Assembly (NCBI GenBank): GCA_020636325.1
Contig: JACJYC010000007.1
Location: 228,619-292,618 of the forward strand
From: Lewinellaceae bacterium
GTDB lineage: Bacteria > Bacteroidota > Bacteroidia > Chitinophagales > Saprospiraceae
DNA: 64,000 bases
Direction of reading: 5' to 3'
A program made the translations under genes and the position numbers. Positions 1 to 8,998 of the stretch are shown piece by piece. How positions within the stretch are numbered: the first letter of the stretch is position 1; the number at the start of each line of letters is the position of its first letter. Below the pieces are notes generated by a model. That model did no database searches, was not told the DNA's origin, and saw only the letters and a program-made list of their open reading frames with translations.

Positions 1-131
1 GGCAGGGGACAAGTATGCTGCCAAAGAAAATTTGGTGATTTTACAATCTAAAAGGATGCCTACAAGCCGGGGTTTTCCGGTTTCAAGCCCGCGTAAATTG
101 TTATTTTCACGCCGAACAAAACAAAAACCAT
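1..131. other. Non-coding upstream edge
   Basis: This is the left edge of the window, before the GH109-type gene. No convincing gene end, promoter or repeat is visible. A plus-strand frame from position 32 runs into the GH109 gene out of frame and looks like a shadow. Confidence 0.4.
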
Positions 132-1532
132 ATGGCAAATCAAAAATCATTGGACAGGCGGACCTTCATCCAGCAGTCTGTCCTGGCCGGCGCCGCAGGC
201 ATAGCCGTACCGGCCGGCGCCGCAGAAACACTGACAAAAGCAACCGCAATATTGAGGGAAAAACCGAAATCCAGGATCAACCTCGGGTTTATCGGCGTCG
301 GCCTGCGCGGCCAATCCCACGTCGGGCTGGCGCTTGATCGCACGGACTGCGACGTTGTTGCCATTTGCGACATCGACGATAAAATGATCAACAGCACCCT
401 GGAAATGATCAGTAAAAAGGGCAAGCCCAAGCCCGCTGTCTTCAAAAACGGCGAACGCGGCTACCTCGAATTGCTGGCGCGCCAGGATATCGACGCCGTC
501 ATCATCGCCACACCCTGGCGTTGGCACAGCGAAATGGCCATTGCCGCCATGAAGGCCGGGAAATATACCGGCGTGGAAGTCTGCGGCGGCTTTTCCCTGG
601 ATGAGTGCTGGCAGCTCGTCAATACGCACGAACAAACCGGCGTTCACCTGTTTTTCCTGGAAAACGTATGTTACCGACGGGATGTCATGGCCATCCTGAA
701 TATGGTGCGCCAGGATCTGTTCGGCGAAATGGTGCACCTGGAATGCGGCTATCAGCACGATCTGCGCGGCGTCAAGTTCAATGACGGCGTAACCCCATAC
801 GACAGCGGGGTTGAGTTCGGCGAAAAAGGCTTCAGCGAAGCCCGCTGGCGGACGCTGCATTCCGTACACCGCAACGGCGAGCTCTATCCCACGCACGGCA
901 TCGGTCCGGTGGCCATGTACACCAACATCAACCGGGGCAACCGCTTCCTTTACCTCACTTCCATGGCCACCAAGACAAGGGGGCTGCACGAATACATCGT
1001 CAACCACCCCAAAGGCGGCGAGAACCACCCCAACGCGAAGGTCCGGTTCAACCTGGGGGATATCGTCACGACCCTGATCAAAACCAGCAACGGGGAAACC
1101 GTCATCATGTCGCACGACACCAACCTGCCGCGGCCGTATTCGCTGGGTTTCAGGGTGCAGGGCACGAAAGGCCTCTGGATGGACGTCAATAAATCGCTCT
1201 ACATCGAAGGCAAAAGTAAGCCGCATACCTGGGAAGAGGCCGCATCCTGGCTCGAAAAATACGATCACCCGCTCTGGAAAAGGCTGGAACACCAGGCGGA
1301 AGGCGCCGGTCACGGCGGGATGGATTTCTTCCTGCTGAATGCCTTTGTTGAATGTGCGAAAAACAACCAAGAACCGCCGTTCGACGCGTACGACGCCGCT
1401 ACCTGGCTCTCCATTACGCCGTTATCGGAGGCTTCCATCTCGATGGGCAGCGCGCCGGTCGAATTCCCCGATTTCACGCGGGGCCGGTGGGTATTCAGGT
1501 CCAATACTTTCGCGATGGGGGATAATTATTGA
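132..1532 (+). CDS. Tat-exported Gfo/Idh/MocA family protein, GH109 (alpha-N-acetylgalactosaminidase) type
   Basis: The 466-residue protein starts with a twin-arginine signal (DRRTFIQ at residues 8-14, then an Ala/Gly-rich hydrophobic stretch), so it is probably exported folded with its cofactor. A Rossmann motif follows (GFIGVGLRG, about residues 51-59), as in Gfo/Idh/MocA oxidoreductases. Later segments resemble GH109 glycosidases: ENVCYRRD near 177, NMVRQDLFGE near 190, GTKGLWMDVN near 345 and GHGGMDFF near 394. GH109 enzymes use bound NAD in a transient-oxidation mechanism to remove terminal alpha-GalNAc. Length and motifs fit a complete member. Substrate is inferred from the family only; other sugar oxidoreductases share this fold. 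The gene stands alone, with the sugar nucleotidyltransferase 92 bp downstream. Confidence 0.85.
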   Translation: MANQKSLDRRTFIQQSVLAGAAGIAVPAGAAETLTKATAILREKPKSRINLGFIGVGLRGQSHVGLALDRTDCDVVAICDIDDKMINSTLEMISKKGKPKPAVFKNGERGYLELLARQDIDAVIIATPWRWHSEMAIAAMKAGKYTGVEVCGGFSLDECWQLVNTHEQTGVHLFFLENVCYRRDVMAILNMVRQDLFGEMVHLECGYQHDLRGVKFNDGVTPYDSGVEFGEKGFSEARWRTLHSVHRNGELYPTHGIGPVAMYTNINRGNRFLYLTSMATKTRGLHEYIVNHPKGGENHPNAKVRFNLGDIVTTLIKTSNGETVIMSHDTNLPRPYSLGFRVQGTKGLWMDVNKSLYIEGKSKPHTWEEAASWLEKYDHPLWKRLEHQAEGAGHGGMDFFLLNAFVECAKNNQEPPFDAYDAATWLSITPLSEASISMGSAPVEFPDFTRGRWVFRSNTFAMGDNY

Positions 1533-1624
1533 CGGCTCAAGACCTTTTTAATGTGCGGTTAACCGTGGAAACCTTATTTTCGCCGAATCGTAAAATCGTT
1601 GTGAAAACCAAAGAATAACACGGT

Positions 1625-2530
1625 ATGAAACCTACATTGATGATCCTGGCGGCCGGAATGGGCAGCCGGTACGGCGGGCTGAAACAAGTGGACGGTGTCG
1701 GTCCTTTTGACGAAACCATCATAGAATATTCCATTTTCGATGCCATTCGGGCGGGCTTCGGCAAGGTGGTCTTTATCATTCGTAAAGACATTGAAGCGCC
1801 GTTCAAGGAAAAGATCGGTTCTATTTTTGAAGGAAAGATCGATACGGAGTACGTTTTTCAGGAACTGGACAGCCCGGTGGAAGGGATCTCTTCTTTTCCG
1901 CCGAGGGAAAAACCCTGGGGAACCGCCCACGCGATGCTGGTAGCCCGGCATGTGATCAAAGAACCGTTTGCCGTCATCAACGCCGACGATTATTACGGCG
2001 TTTCGGGTTTTTATACCATGGCTGAATTTTTGAATACCGGTTGCAAGCCGGATTTGCACTCCATGATCGGCTATGTGATCAGCAACACCTTGTCGGACCA
2101 CGGAACGGTCAACCGCGGTATCTGCGCCATGGATCAGGACGGTTTTCTGACGGAAGTGCACGAACGGCTGAAAATCCAGCGGATCGACGGGCAGATCTCC
2201 TACGCAGGCGATGACGGCGCACGGCATCCGCTGAAAGACGACGACCTCGTTTCCATGAACTTCTGGGGATTCCATCCGTCCGTTTTTGAAACGATCCGCA
2301 AACAATTCGTCGATTTTGTCCGGGAGAACGGCAGCGATCCCAAGGCGGAATTTTTCATCCCGCTGTTTGTGGATAAACAGATCCGGGATGGGGATGCCAA
2401 AGTGAAGGTCCTGACCAGCAATGACAGATGGTACGGCGTTACCTACCGGGAAGATAAGCCTATTGTGCAGGAAGCGTTCGGAGAGTTGATCGCGGCTGGA
2501 AAATACCCCGCGCCGTTGTGGGAAAATTGA
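1625..2530 (+). CDS. Sugar-phosphate nucleotidyltransferase family protein
   Basis: This 301-residue protein begins with the nucleotidyltransferase signature LAAGMGSRYGGLK (residues 8-20), whose Gly/Arg/Lys residues bind NTP phosphates. NADDYYG at 119-125 is the expected metal-binding Asp segment. The protein should transfer a nucleotidyl group to a sugar phosphate in the cytoplasm. It has no left-handed beta-helix acyltransferase domain, so it is not a full GlmU. The sugar cannot be told from sequence. MurNAc-1-phosphate uridylyltransferase-like or glucose-1-phosphate nucleotidyltransferase roles are both possible. It converges on the ABC ATPase gene, with only a heptad repeat hairpin between the two stop codons. 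Confidence 0.8.
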   Translation: MKPTLMILAAGMGSRYGGLKQVDGVGPFDETIIEYSIFDAIRAGFGKVVFIIRKDIEAPFKEKIGSIFEGKIDTEYVFQELDSPVEGISSFPPREKPWGTAHAMLVARHVIKEPFAVINADDYYGVSGFYTMAEFLNTGCKPDLHSMIGYVISNTLSDHGTVNRGICAMDQDGFLTEVHERLKIQRIDGQISYAGDDGARHPLKDDDLVSMNFWGFHPSVFETIRKQFVDFVRENGSDPKAEFFIPLFVDKQIRDGDAKVKVLTSNDRWYGVTYREDKPIVQEAFGELIAAGKYPAPLWEN

Positions 2531-2614
2531 CTGTTGTCAGTTGTCAGCAGATTGGATGTATCCTGACAACTGACAACTGATCACTGATCACTGACAACTG
2601 ATCACTGACAACTA
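2531..2614. repeat. Inverted heptad arrays between convergent stop codons
   Basis: The 84 bp between two convergent stop codons are almost wholly heptads. The left array (2533-2547) reads GTTGTCA-type units on the plus strand. The right array (2563-2611) has seven CTGACAA or CTGATCA units. The left 15 bases are the exact reverse complement of 2563-2577, so they can form a perfect 15-bp stem with a 15-nt loop (2548-2562). Each array reads AGTNNNN in the direction of its own gene. A role in transcript ends is possible but inferred. Confidence 0.9.
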
Positions 2615-3301
2615 TCAAAGGTACTGTTTCACCACATTCTCCGTCACCACCTGGCCGTCGAGCATCCGGATGATGCGGTTGCCGAATTCGGCGCAGTATT
2701 GGGAGTGCGTAACCATGATGATGGTAGCGCCTTCCTGGTTGAGGTGAACAAGCGTTTTCATCACGTCATCGCCGTTGGCGCTGTCGAGGTTACCCGTAGG
2801 TTCATCCGCCAGGATGATCTTCGGGTTGTTGACGATGGCGCGGCCTACGGCTACCCGCTGTTGCTGACCGCCGGATAATTGCTGCGGGAAGTGATTGCGG
2901 CGGTGCATCATATTCATTCTTTCCAGCACTTCGTCAACCCTTTTCTTGCGTTCGCGGGCGCCTACCTTGGTGTAGATCAGCGGCAGCTCCACATTTTCAA
3001 AAACGGTCAGTTCGTCGATCAGGTTAAAGCTCTGGAAAATAAAGCCGATATTATTCTTGCGCAGGTTGGCGCGTTTGCGCTCCGAATAGCGGGCCACTTC
3101 CTCCTCCAGGAAAAAGTACTCGCCGCCGTCCGGGTTATCGATCAAACCCAGGATATTCAGCAAAGTGGATTTTCCGCATCCGGACGGACCCATGATTGAA
3201 ACGAATTCCCCCTGCTGTATCTGGATATCTACTTCGTTCAAGGCAGTGGTCTCTACCTCCTCTGTGCGATAGATCTTCTTTAAGTGGTTGGTCTTGATCA
3301 T
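2615..3301 (-). CDS. ABC transporter ATP-binding protein, LolD/MacB type
   Basis: This 228-residue cytoplasmic ATPase has Walker A GPSGCGKST (38-46), a Q-loop near FIFQSFNL (88-95), signature LSGGQQQRVAVGRA (142-155) and Walker B IILADEPTGNLDS (162-174). The DEPTGNLDS ending is typical of the LolD/MacB/FtsE group, which powers FtsX-type permeases that extrude lipoproteins, peptides or envelope compounds. The long FtsX-type permease at 3677 is divergently transcribed 375 bp away and is a plausible partner, but pairing is inferred. The ATG at 3301 gives the usual family start, immediately before the TNHLKKIY opening strand. Confidence 0.9.
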   Translation of the reverse strand: MIKTNHLKKIYRTEEVETTALNEVDIQIQQGEFVSIMGPSGCGKSTLLNILGLIDNPDGGEYFFLEEEVARYSERKRANLRKNNIGFIFQSFNLIDELTVFENVELPLIYTKVGARERKKRVDEVLERMNMMHRRNHFPQQLSGGQQQRVAVGRAIVNNPKIILADEPTGNLDSANGDDVMKTLVHLNQEGATIIMVTHSQYCAEFGNRIIRMLDGQVVTENVVKQYL

Positions 3302-3421
3302 AATAATGTTAGTTAAAAATGTCGTCGGGTGATTTACTCCGAAAAATATTTACCAAATGACGTGCCAATATAGTTAATTATTGATAATCAGTTTATTGGA
3401 ATCAGAAATGATCGTTTTCGG

Positions 3422-3437
3422 TGTTCAATAACGAACA
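3422..3437. promoter_or_regulatory. Inverted repeat TGTTC-N6-GAACA
   Basis: A perfect 5-bp inverted repeat (3422-3426 and 3433-3437) lies about 195 bp upstream of the sigma-54-like element. It could be an activator (bEBP) site, inferred from position and symmetry only. Confidence 0.35.
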
Positions 3438-3479
3438 TTCCATGTCCACTTTCGTACAGTGTTTTCCGGCATTGTTCCC

Positions 3480-3499
3480 GCCGGTGGCCTTCAACCGGC
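3480..3499. promoter_or_regulatory. Inverted repeat GCCGGT-N8-ACCGGC
   Basis: A perfect 6-bp inverted repeat (3480-3485 and 3494-3499) lies about 130 bp upstream of the sigma-54-like element, a typical distance for an enhancer-bound activator. Function is inferred. Confidence 0.35.
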
Positions 3500-3625
3500 C
3501 GTAAAGTCGGCAACGCTGCAGGAATGTAGAGCGTGACCCGGATAGCAGGAGCAGTGGGAAAAGAACAGCCTTAGCCCTGTTTTAGCCAATGGCCCGGCCT
3601 TTCTTTCACAGACAATTATCCGGAA

Positions 3626-3640
3626 AGGCATGATTTTTGC
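3626..3640 (+). promoter_or_regulatory. Sigma-54-like -24/-12 promoter for the FtsX permease
   Basis: The segment AGGCATGATTTTTGC matches the sigma-54 consensus TGGCAYR-N4-TTGC at all but the first base. The invariant GG (3627-3628) and GC (3639-3640) are exactly 10 nt apart. It ends 36 bp before the ATG at 3677, leaving a short leader. Whether this genome encodes RpoN cannot be seen in the window. Confidence 0.5.
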
Positions 3641-3676
3641 GAGGATCCAGGTATCCGACTCATCAAAATCACCGAC

Positions 3677-6115
3677 ATGTTCTACAACCACCTGAAAGTT
3701 GCCGTTCGCTACTTGCTGCACCACAAGACCTACGCACTGACCAACATCGCCGGCCTGACGCTGGGATTGGGGTGTTTTCTGCTGTTGAATTCCTATATCG
3801 GCAGCGAAAAAAACTTCGACGGGATGAACCCCGGAGCCTACCGGTTATTGCAAAAAATAACCGACTCCAACGGGCTGGTCCGGGAAAGCGCTGCTTCCGG
3901 TTCGCGGGTAGGCGCAGAAGCCAACGCTCAATTTCCGGAAATTGAGTCGGTTACGCAGATCATGGAAATCGGCCGCCTGACGGTGGGCAACGATCCCGAT
4001 AACAAGAACTACGAAGGGATTAGCACGATCGACAGTAATTTCTTCGAGGTATTCGGATTCAAGCTGAAGGAAGGCGATCCCGCCGGCGCTTTTTCCCAGC
4101 CCAACGGGGCCATTGTCCAGGAAAAATTTGCCAAAAAATACTTCGGCGACCAATCCGCGCTGGGCAAAACCCTTAAAACCAACGTTTTTGAATGTACCAT
4201 CACAGGGGTCCTGGAAGATTTTCCGGAGAACTCGCATTTTCAGGGGCAGCTGATGGTCACCACCCAACTGGCATCCGCTAATTTCAGGTGGTGGGACGAA
4301 TTCATGCAGACCAACTGGAACCGGAACAGCCTGATCACTTATTTTAAAGTGCGCCCCGACGCCGATATCCCGGAACTGGGGCGCAAGATAACGGCCATGG
4401 CTAAATCCAACTGGCCTAAAGACGCACCCTTTACCTCGGAATTTTTTCTGCAGCCCGTCCAGGACATCCACCTGTATGCGCATGATGTGGAAGGGGAGAT
4501 CAACAATGCCAGAGGCAATGCCTTCTATATCCGGTTATTTTTCTGGATCGCGCTGGTCATTTTACTGGTGGCTTGTTTCAATTACGCCGGGTTGCTGAAC
4601 GTCGCTTTTCTGGGGCGCAGCCGCGAGATCGGCGTCCGGAAAGCCGTCGGGGCCGGTAAAGGTCAGCTGCTCAACCAGTTTTTTCTGGAAAGCGCCCTGC
4701 TGACGGGGGTTGCGCTGGTCCTTGCCATCGTGTTACTGAATTTCCTGCAGCCTTTGATCGCACGGTTTTTGGGTACATCGTTCAGCTGGTCCCATATCCC
4801 GGCCATCCAGATCGCTGCGTTGGGCGGCATCGGCTTTCTCGTCAGTTTGCTGGCCATCGTTTATCCGGGATGGATGATTACGCGGGTCGCAGCGGTGCAG
4901 GCCATGAAAAATGAGAACAATGCCCGTTCCGGGTTTTCTTTCCGCAAGGGGATAACCGTATTCCAGTTCGCTACAGCCATTGCCCTGATCGGGTGTTCAT
5001 TCCTCTTCTATAGGCAGATCAATTATTTGCAGTCAAAAGAAATGGGCTTCAATAAGGACGGCATGGTGATCGTGGATATCAACAGCCGTAACCTCCGGAG
5101 CCAGTTTGAGGCCATCAAGGCCGAATTTTCCAAACTGCCGGAGGTGCAAAGCGTTTCCGTTACATCACGCGTACCCGGAGAGTGGAAGAATTTCCCGCTC
5201 GCCAATGTCAAAAAGCGCGGCCAGTCCGACGATCAGCGAAAGGAAATGATCTTTATCGGCGCCGATCAGGATTTTTTGAACACTTACGGTATTTCATTGC
5301 TCAACGGCGCCAATTTCAGCGGGTCGGTAGCTTCCGATACCTCTAAAGTCCTGATCAATGCTACGGCCGCCAAGACCCTGGGGTTTGAGAACCCGGTAGG
5401 GCAGTGGATCGAAATCCCGAGCGTCAACTGGAGCGGGGACAACAATCCCCTCGACCGGCCGATGTTGGCGCAGGTCGCCGGGGTGGTCCGCGACTTTCAC
5501 TTTGAAGACGTCAAACTGGCCATCAAACCCATGGTCATCGGCTTTTGGCAAAATCCCATTCACAACATCGACTATTATTCCATCAAGGTATCCACTTCGG
5601 ACTGGCCGGGGACACTGGCCTCCCTGAAAAAGATCAACGACTCGTTCGATTCCGCAAATCCGCTGGAATACAATATCCTGAACGACCGCTTCGAACGTTT
5701 TTACGAAGCGGATATCCTGCGCAGCCGGTTGCTGCTGTTTTTCTCGGGGATCGTGATCTTCATCGCCTGCCTCGGCCTGCTGGTCATGACGGCCTTTACC
5801 CTCCGCAACCGCACCAAAGAGATCGGCGTCCGGAAAGTGCTCGGCGCCAGTTCAATCCAGATCATTCAACTGATCTCCAGGGAATTCACCCGGACCGTCG
5901 GCATTGCGTTCCTGATCGGCATGCCGCTGGCCTGGTACGCCATGAACCAGTGGATGGCCGAATTTGCCTACCACATTCCAATGGACTGGCTGACCTTCCT
6001 GCCGGTCGCTTTAGGCGCGGGCATTTTCGCCGTGTTGATCGCGCTGGCCACCATCAGCCTTCAAAGCATCAGGGCGGCCTTTGCCAATCCGGTAGATAGC
6101 CTCAGGGATGAATAA
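3677..6115 (+). CDS. FtsX/MacB-type ABC transporter permease, two-module form
   Basis: The 812-residue inner-membrane protein has the duplicated layout of large FtsX-type permeases: a first TM helix (about 20-40), a periplasmic MacB-type domain (about 50-265), an FtsX transmembrane block (about 285-410), a second TM/periplasmic module (about 430-675), and a final FtsX block (about 685-800). Both blocks carry the coupling-helix motif REIGVRKAVGA / KEIGVRKVLGA. Such proteins work with a separate LolD-type ATPase to move substrates across the envelope; the substrate is unknown. The start codon follows the sigma-54-like element closely. The protein ends PVDSLRDE, the common ending of this family. 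Confidence 0.9.
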   Translation: MFYNHLKVAVRYLLHHKTYALTNIAGLTLGLGCFLLLNSYIGSEKNFDGMNPGAYRLLQKITDSNGLVRESAASGSRVGAEANAQFPEIESVTQIMEIGRLTVGNDPDNKNYEGISTIDSNFFEVFGFKLKEGDPAGAFSQPNGAIVQEKFAKKYFGDQSALGKTLKTNVFECTITGVLEDFPENSHFQGQLMVTTQLASANFRWWDEFMQTNWNRNSLITYFKVRPDADIPELGRKITAMAKSNWPKDAPFTSEFFLQPVQDIHLYAHDVEGEINNARGNAFYIRLFFWIALVILLVACFNYAGLLNVAFLGRSREIGVRKAVGAGKGQLLNQFFLESALLTGVALVLAIVLLNFLQPLIARFLGTSFSWSHIPAIQIAALGGIGFLVSLLAIVYPGWMITRVAAVQAMKNENNARSGFSFRKGITVFQFATAIALIGCSFLFYRQINYLQSKEMGFNKDGMVIVDINSRNLRSQFEAIKAEFSKLPEVQSVSVTSRVPGEWKNFPLANVKKRGQSDDQRKEMIFIGADQDFLNTYGISLLNGANFSGSVASDTSKVLINATAAKTLGFENPVGQWIEIPSVNWSGDNNPLDRPMLAQVAGVVRDFHFEDVKLAIKPMVIGFWQNPIHNIDYYSIKVSTSDWPGTLASLKKINDSFDSANPLEYNILNDRFERFYEADILRSRLLLFFSGIVIFIACLGLLVMTAFTLRNRTKEIGVRKVLGASSIQIIQLISREFTRTVGIAFLIGMPLAWYAMNQWMAEFAYHIPMDWLTFLPVALGAGIFAVLIALATISLQSIRAAFANPVDSLRDE

Positions 6116-6253
6116 ACATTCTCACACTACCGGACAAAATGAGCAGAGTGGGAGACTTAGGGAGGGAGAGAGTGGGTGAAAAGCAATGCCTTCACCCACT
6201 CTCTCCCCGTCTTTGCCCTTTTTACAAAAATGTCCAGTAGTATGAAACATTCT
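6114..6253. mobile_element. MITE-like element, 122 bp, with 9-bp direct repeats
   Basis: The direct repeat AAACATTCT (6114-6122 and 6245-6253) flanks a 122-bp segment (6123-6244). Read inward, the two ends are CACACTACCGGACA and CATACTACTGGACA, terminal inverted repeats matching at 12 of 14 positions. Inside is a perfect 16-bp hairpin (6165-6180 and 6191-6206, loop 6181-6190). There is no room for a transposase, so this looks like a miniature inverted-repeat element. It inserted exactly between two convergent genes, and both target-site copies overlap their stop codons. The parent IS family is not identified. Confidence 0.6.
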
Positions 6254-7406
6254 ACTGAAACACCAGACAAACCGGCGTTGGCACCCTGTACTGAGCCGTT
6301 TCTTCCAGCATCCCGGTTTCAGGATCGATGTTGAACTGAACGATATTGCTCGAATTCTGGTTGGCGACATACAGGCGTTTCCCCTCGGGGTCAATGGTGA
6401 AATTGCGCGGGAAATCGCCTTTCGTATACTGGTGTCCGACGGCTTTTAGCGACTGATTGAGCGGATCCACGCTGAAAATGGCGATGCTGTTGTGCCCCCG
6501 GTTGGAGCCGTACAGAAAACGGGCATCTGGCGTCAGGTGAATATCGGCGCAGTAGCTGGTACCGGTGAAATCGGAAGGGAGGGTGCTGATGGTTTGTTCG
6601 CGGGTGGCAGCGCCCGTTGCCGGATCAAAACGGTAATGGACGATGGTATTGTTGAGCTCGTGGATGACGTAAAATGATTTGCCGTCCGGATAAAAGACGA
6701 GGTGGCGCGGGCCGGAGCCGGGTTCGGCTTCCGCAAACGGCGGGTCTGCCGGGATCAGTTTTCCGGCTTCGGTGTCGATCCGGAAGATCATGATCTTGTC
6801 GGTCCCCAGGTCGGGGGTGAGCAGGAAATTCCCTTTCGGATCCATAAAAACGGAATGCGGGTGCGAGGCTTCCTGCCTGGCTGTATTCGGACCGCTGCCG
6901 GAGAAGCGTTGGATGTCGGTAGCCATGGCCAATGCGCCGGTTTCCTGTACCGGATACATGGCGATCACGCCGCCGACATAGTTGGCGACAAAGACCCATT
7001 TCCCGGAAGGGTGTACGCTGACATGGCAGGGGGCAAAAGCGTAACTGGGTTGCCGGTTGATCATTTTCAGGCTGTCATCCGTGATCATATAGGCATAAAC
7101 ATAACCGGTGGTATCGACATCCGGGCCGGTTTCCGAAACGGCGTACAGGTACTGGTCATCCGGAGAAACGGCTACGAATGAGGGGTTGATAATGCCCGAC
7201 TTGGCAAATTGGTCCTTCAGGTCGCCTGATTGGGCATCTACTTTTGAACGAAAAATGCCTGGCGCCTGGCCGTCGACATGGCCTTCTTTTTTGGTGTAGG
7301 TGCCGATCCACATATTCAGTAATTCCGGCGTTTTCTCTTCCACAGGTTTTGATGTGCATTGTATCATGGTCAGGCTGATCATGAACAGGAAAAATGCTAT
7401 TCTCAT
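6252..7406 (-). CDS. Lactonase family beta-propeller lipoprotein (6-phosphogluconolactonase-like)
   Basis: The 384-residue protein has a short lipoprotein-type signal (MRIAFFLFMISLTMIQC, Cys17 as the likely lipidated residue). A single seven-bladed propeller of the YbhE/lactonase type follows, with hallmark pieces WIGTYT (about 33-38), HPHSVFMDPKGNFLLTPDLG and GPRHLVFYPDGKSFYV. Cytoplasmic YbhE hydrolyses 6-phosphogluconolactone, but this copy is predicted to sit in the envelope, so a different lactone or carbohydrate substrate is more likely. The stop codon overlaps the right direct repeat of the MITE-like element. The end may have been altered slightly by that insertion. Confidence 0.82.
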   Translation of the reverse strand: MRIAFFLFMISLTMIQCTSKPVEEKTPELLNMWIGTYTKKEGHVDGQAPGIFRSKVDAQSGDLKDQFAKSGIINPSFVAVSPDDQYLYAVSETGPDVDTTGYVYAYMITDDSLKMINRQPSYAFAPCHVSVHPSGKWVFVANYVGGVIAMYPVQETGALAMATDIQRFSGSGPNTARQEASHPHSVFMDPKGNFLLTPDLGTDKIMIFRIDTEAGKLIPADPPFAEAEPGSGPRHLVFYPDGKSFYVIHELNNTIVHYRFDPATGAATREQTISTLPSDFTGTSYCADIHLTPDARFLYGSNRGHNSIAIFSVDPLNQSLKAVGHQYTKGDFPRNFTIDPEGKRLYVANQNSSNIVQFNIDPETGMLEETAQYRVPTPVCLVFQ

Positions 7407-7481
7407 GGCTGAATGATTAATTGGATGATTTAAGCTTGGCCAGTGAAGTAATGTCGGGGCTCGGATATGCTGCGGTCAAGC

Positions 7482-8594
7482 TTAAAAAACCTGAACGATC
7501 ATGCCGTTTTTCATCCGGGGTTCGAACCAGGTGGACTTTGGGGGCAGGCTTTCGCCGATAACAGACAGGGTCATCAGGTCGTCGATATCTACCGGGTACA
7601 GCCAGAAGCCAATGCTGCCCGGCCTTTTTTCCAGGCCTTTTTTTAGCCCTTCGATTCCTTTGATGCCTTCGACGTATTGGATCCGGGCGTCGTTGCGGAC
7701 GTCGCGGATGCCGATCAGATCCGTAAAGATCAGTTCATTGAGGAGGTCCGCATCCAGCACAATTTCCCGCGTGTGGGCTACCCGGCTCATCAGATCTTCC
7801 CGCCAGCGGCCAAGATAAGTAAATCCTTCGCCGAAAATGATGATTTCGCCTTTTTTCCGGGGCGCTTCGAGCGGAGAGGGGGTGAGGTCAAAAAACAAGC
7901 CCAGCTTTTCTATCAGCTGGCCGGCCGTTACACCCTGCGGTATTTCCACGAGGCGGTTGAAGGACCAGATGTCCAGTTCGCTGACCGGAAAATAAGCGGA
8001 AAGCAGGTACCGGAACGGCGTGTCCAGTTGCCCCTGATCGGCAAACCGCTGATAAAGCAGCGCCTGGGCTTCGGACCGGTGGTGGCCGTCGGCAATCACG
8101 ACCCTCGGATTGGCTTCATTGAAAAGGTCGGAAATCAATCGGATCAAAGCCGGGTCGGTAATTTCCCAGAACTGGTGGAGTTGGTCTTCATCCGATATTT
8201 TCAATTCCTGGAACGGTGCGTTTTCCAGGGTGAAGGCCTGAAGGATATCGTCCAATGCCTGAATATTGGCATAGGTCAGCAAAACCGGTTTTACGGAAGC
8301 GCCTCTTTTGAGGATCAGGTCGACCTGGGTCTCTTCCCGCAGGGACAAGGTTAGTTCGTGGCGGTTGATCTCGCCGTCCATGTAGCTCAGGATATCCGTG
8401 CAGGCGAGCAGGCCGGTATGCCGCCGTTTGGGGGTTTCGATCCGGTAGATGAATAAACCGGGGGATGGCCGGTGAAAAAAGATTTCCTTGCGGAAGTGGG
8501 TTGGAAATGCTTCTCTGAGCGATTCAAAAAATGACGTTGAAGGTTCGAAGCTTCCGGGTGTCGGGAAGAACCCGGTAAAGGGAAAAAGCTCCAT
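7482..8594 (-). CDS. DUF1015 family protein
   Basis: This 370-residue cytoplasmic protein contains the DUF1015 hallmark IADGHHRSEAQALL (near residues 165-178) and the family pattern of acidic and aromatic blocks. DUF1015 proteins are widespread in bacteria and often lie near amino-acid metabolism genes, but I know of no established reaction. The length is slightly below the usual roughly 400. No signal peptide or membrane helix is visible. It is on the same strand as the lactonase gene, 75 bp upstream of that start; co-transcription is possible. Confidence 0.8.
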   Translation of the reverse strand: MELFPFTGFFPTPGSFEPSTSFFESLREAFPTHFRKEIFFHRPSPGLFIYRIETPKRRHTGLLACTDILSYMDGEINRHELTLSLREETQVDLILKRGASVKPVLLTYANIQALDDILQAFTLENAPFQELKISDEDQLHQFWEITDPALIRLISDLFNEANPRVVIADGHHRSEAQALLYQRFADQGQLDTPFRYLLSAYFPVSELDIWSFNRLVEIPQGVTAGQLIEKLGLFFDLTPSPLEAPRKKGEIIIFGEGFTYLGRWREDLMSRVAHTREIVLDADLLNELIFTDLIGIRDVRNDARIQYVEGIKGIEGLKKGLEKRPGSIGFWLYPVDIDDLMTLSVIGESLPPKSTWFEPRMKNGMIVQVF

Positions 8595-8631
8595 ATTTTC
8601 CAGTAGTTTTTGGATGGACTTGCCACAAAAA

Positions 8632-8657
8632 GAAAGTGCAGCTAACGCCGCACTTTC
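8632..8657. other. Hairpin GAAAGTGC / GCACTTTC
   Basis: Perfect 8-bp arms at 8632-8639 and 8650-8657 are separated by a 10-nt loop, within 40-65 bp upstream of the DUF1015 start. This could be an operator or a 5'-UTR structure. Confidence 0.4.
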
Positions 8658-8998
8658 CCAAAATAAAACTAAACCCCAGTTATATTCGTGACATGAAAAG
8701 TGACCTAAAAAGGCCCTTCTCGATGATTAATATCAATTGAGTCAAATAAAAAATTTTCGGACTTAAAATTCTGAGAAAAATGCCACCTGGAAAAAGGCAA
8801 ATTCTTCTGGAGGAAGAATTTCGGTGAGAGATATTTATGGTTCAGCCGTTTGTTCATTAGTTTTTATTAAAAACTGGAAAACCAAAATACATCGATCATT
8901 TTTCTTAGATGTCCATGGTTTTTAGGGTATAATTAGTCGCATCAAATATAATACATTTTATAGAAAAAAGCAAGCTTTTTGATAAAAATTTACTTTTT

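Larger units (their letters stand above)
3302..3676. other. Divergent intergenic region, ABC ATPase / FtsX permease
   Basis: This 375-bp divergent spacer has no supportable gene. The ATPase side (3302-3420) is AT-rich. The permease side carries two perfect inverted repeats and a sigma-54-like -24/-12 element, listed separately. Confidence 0.6.

Noticed and set aside
147..1370. Antisense open frame of 407 codons over the GH109-type gene
   Set aside because: The sense frame has clear family motifs; the antisense translation has none and arises from GC-rich codon use.
7519..7528. GGTTCGAACC, resembling a tRNA T-arm
   Set aside because: It lies inside the DUF1015 gene and no acceptor, D-arm or anticodon structure surrounds it.
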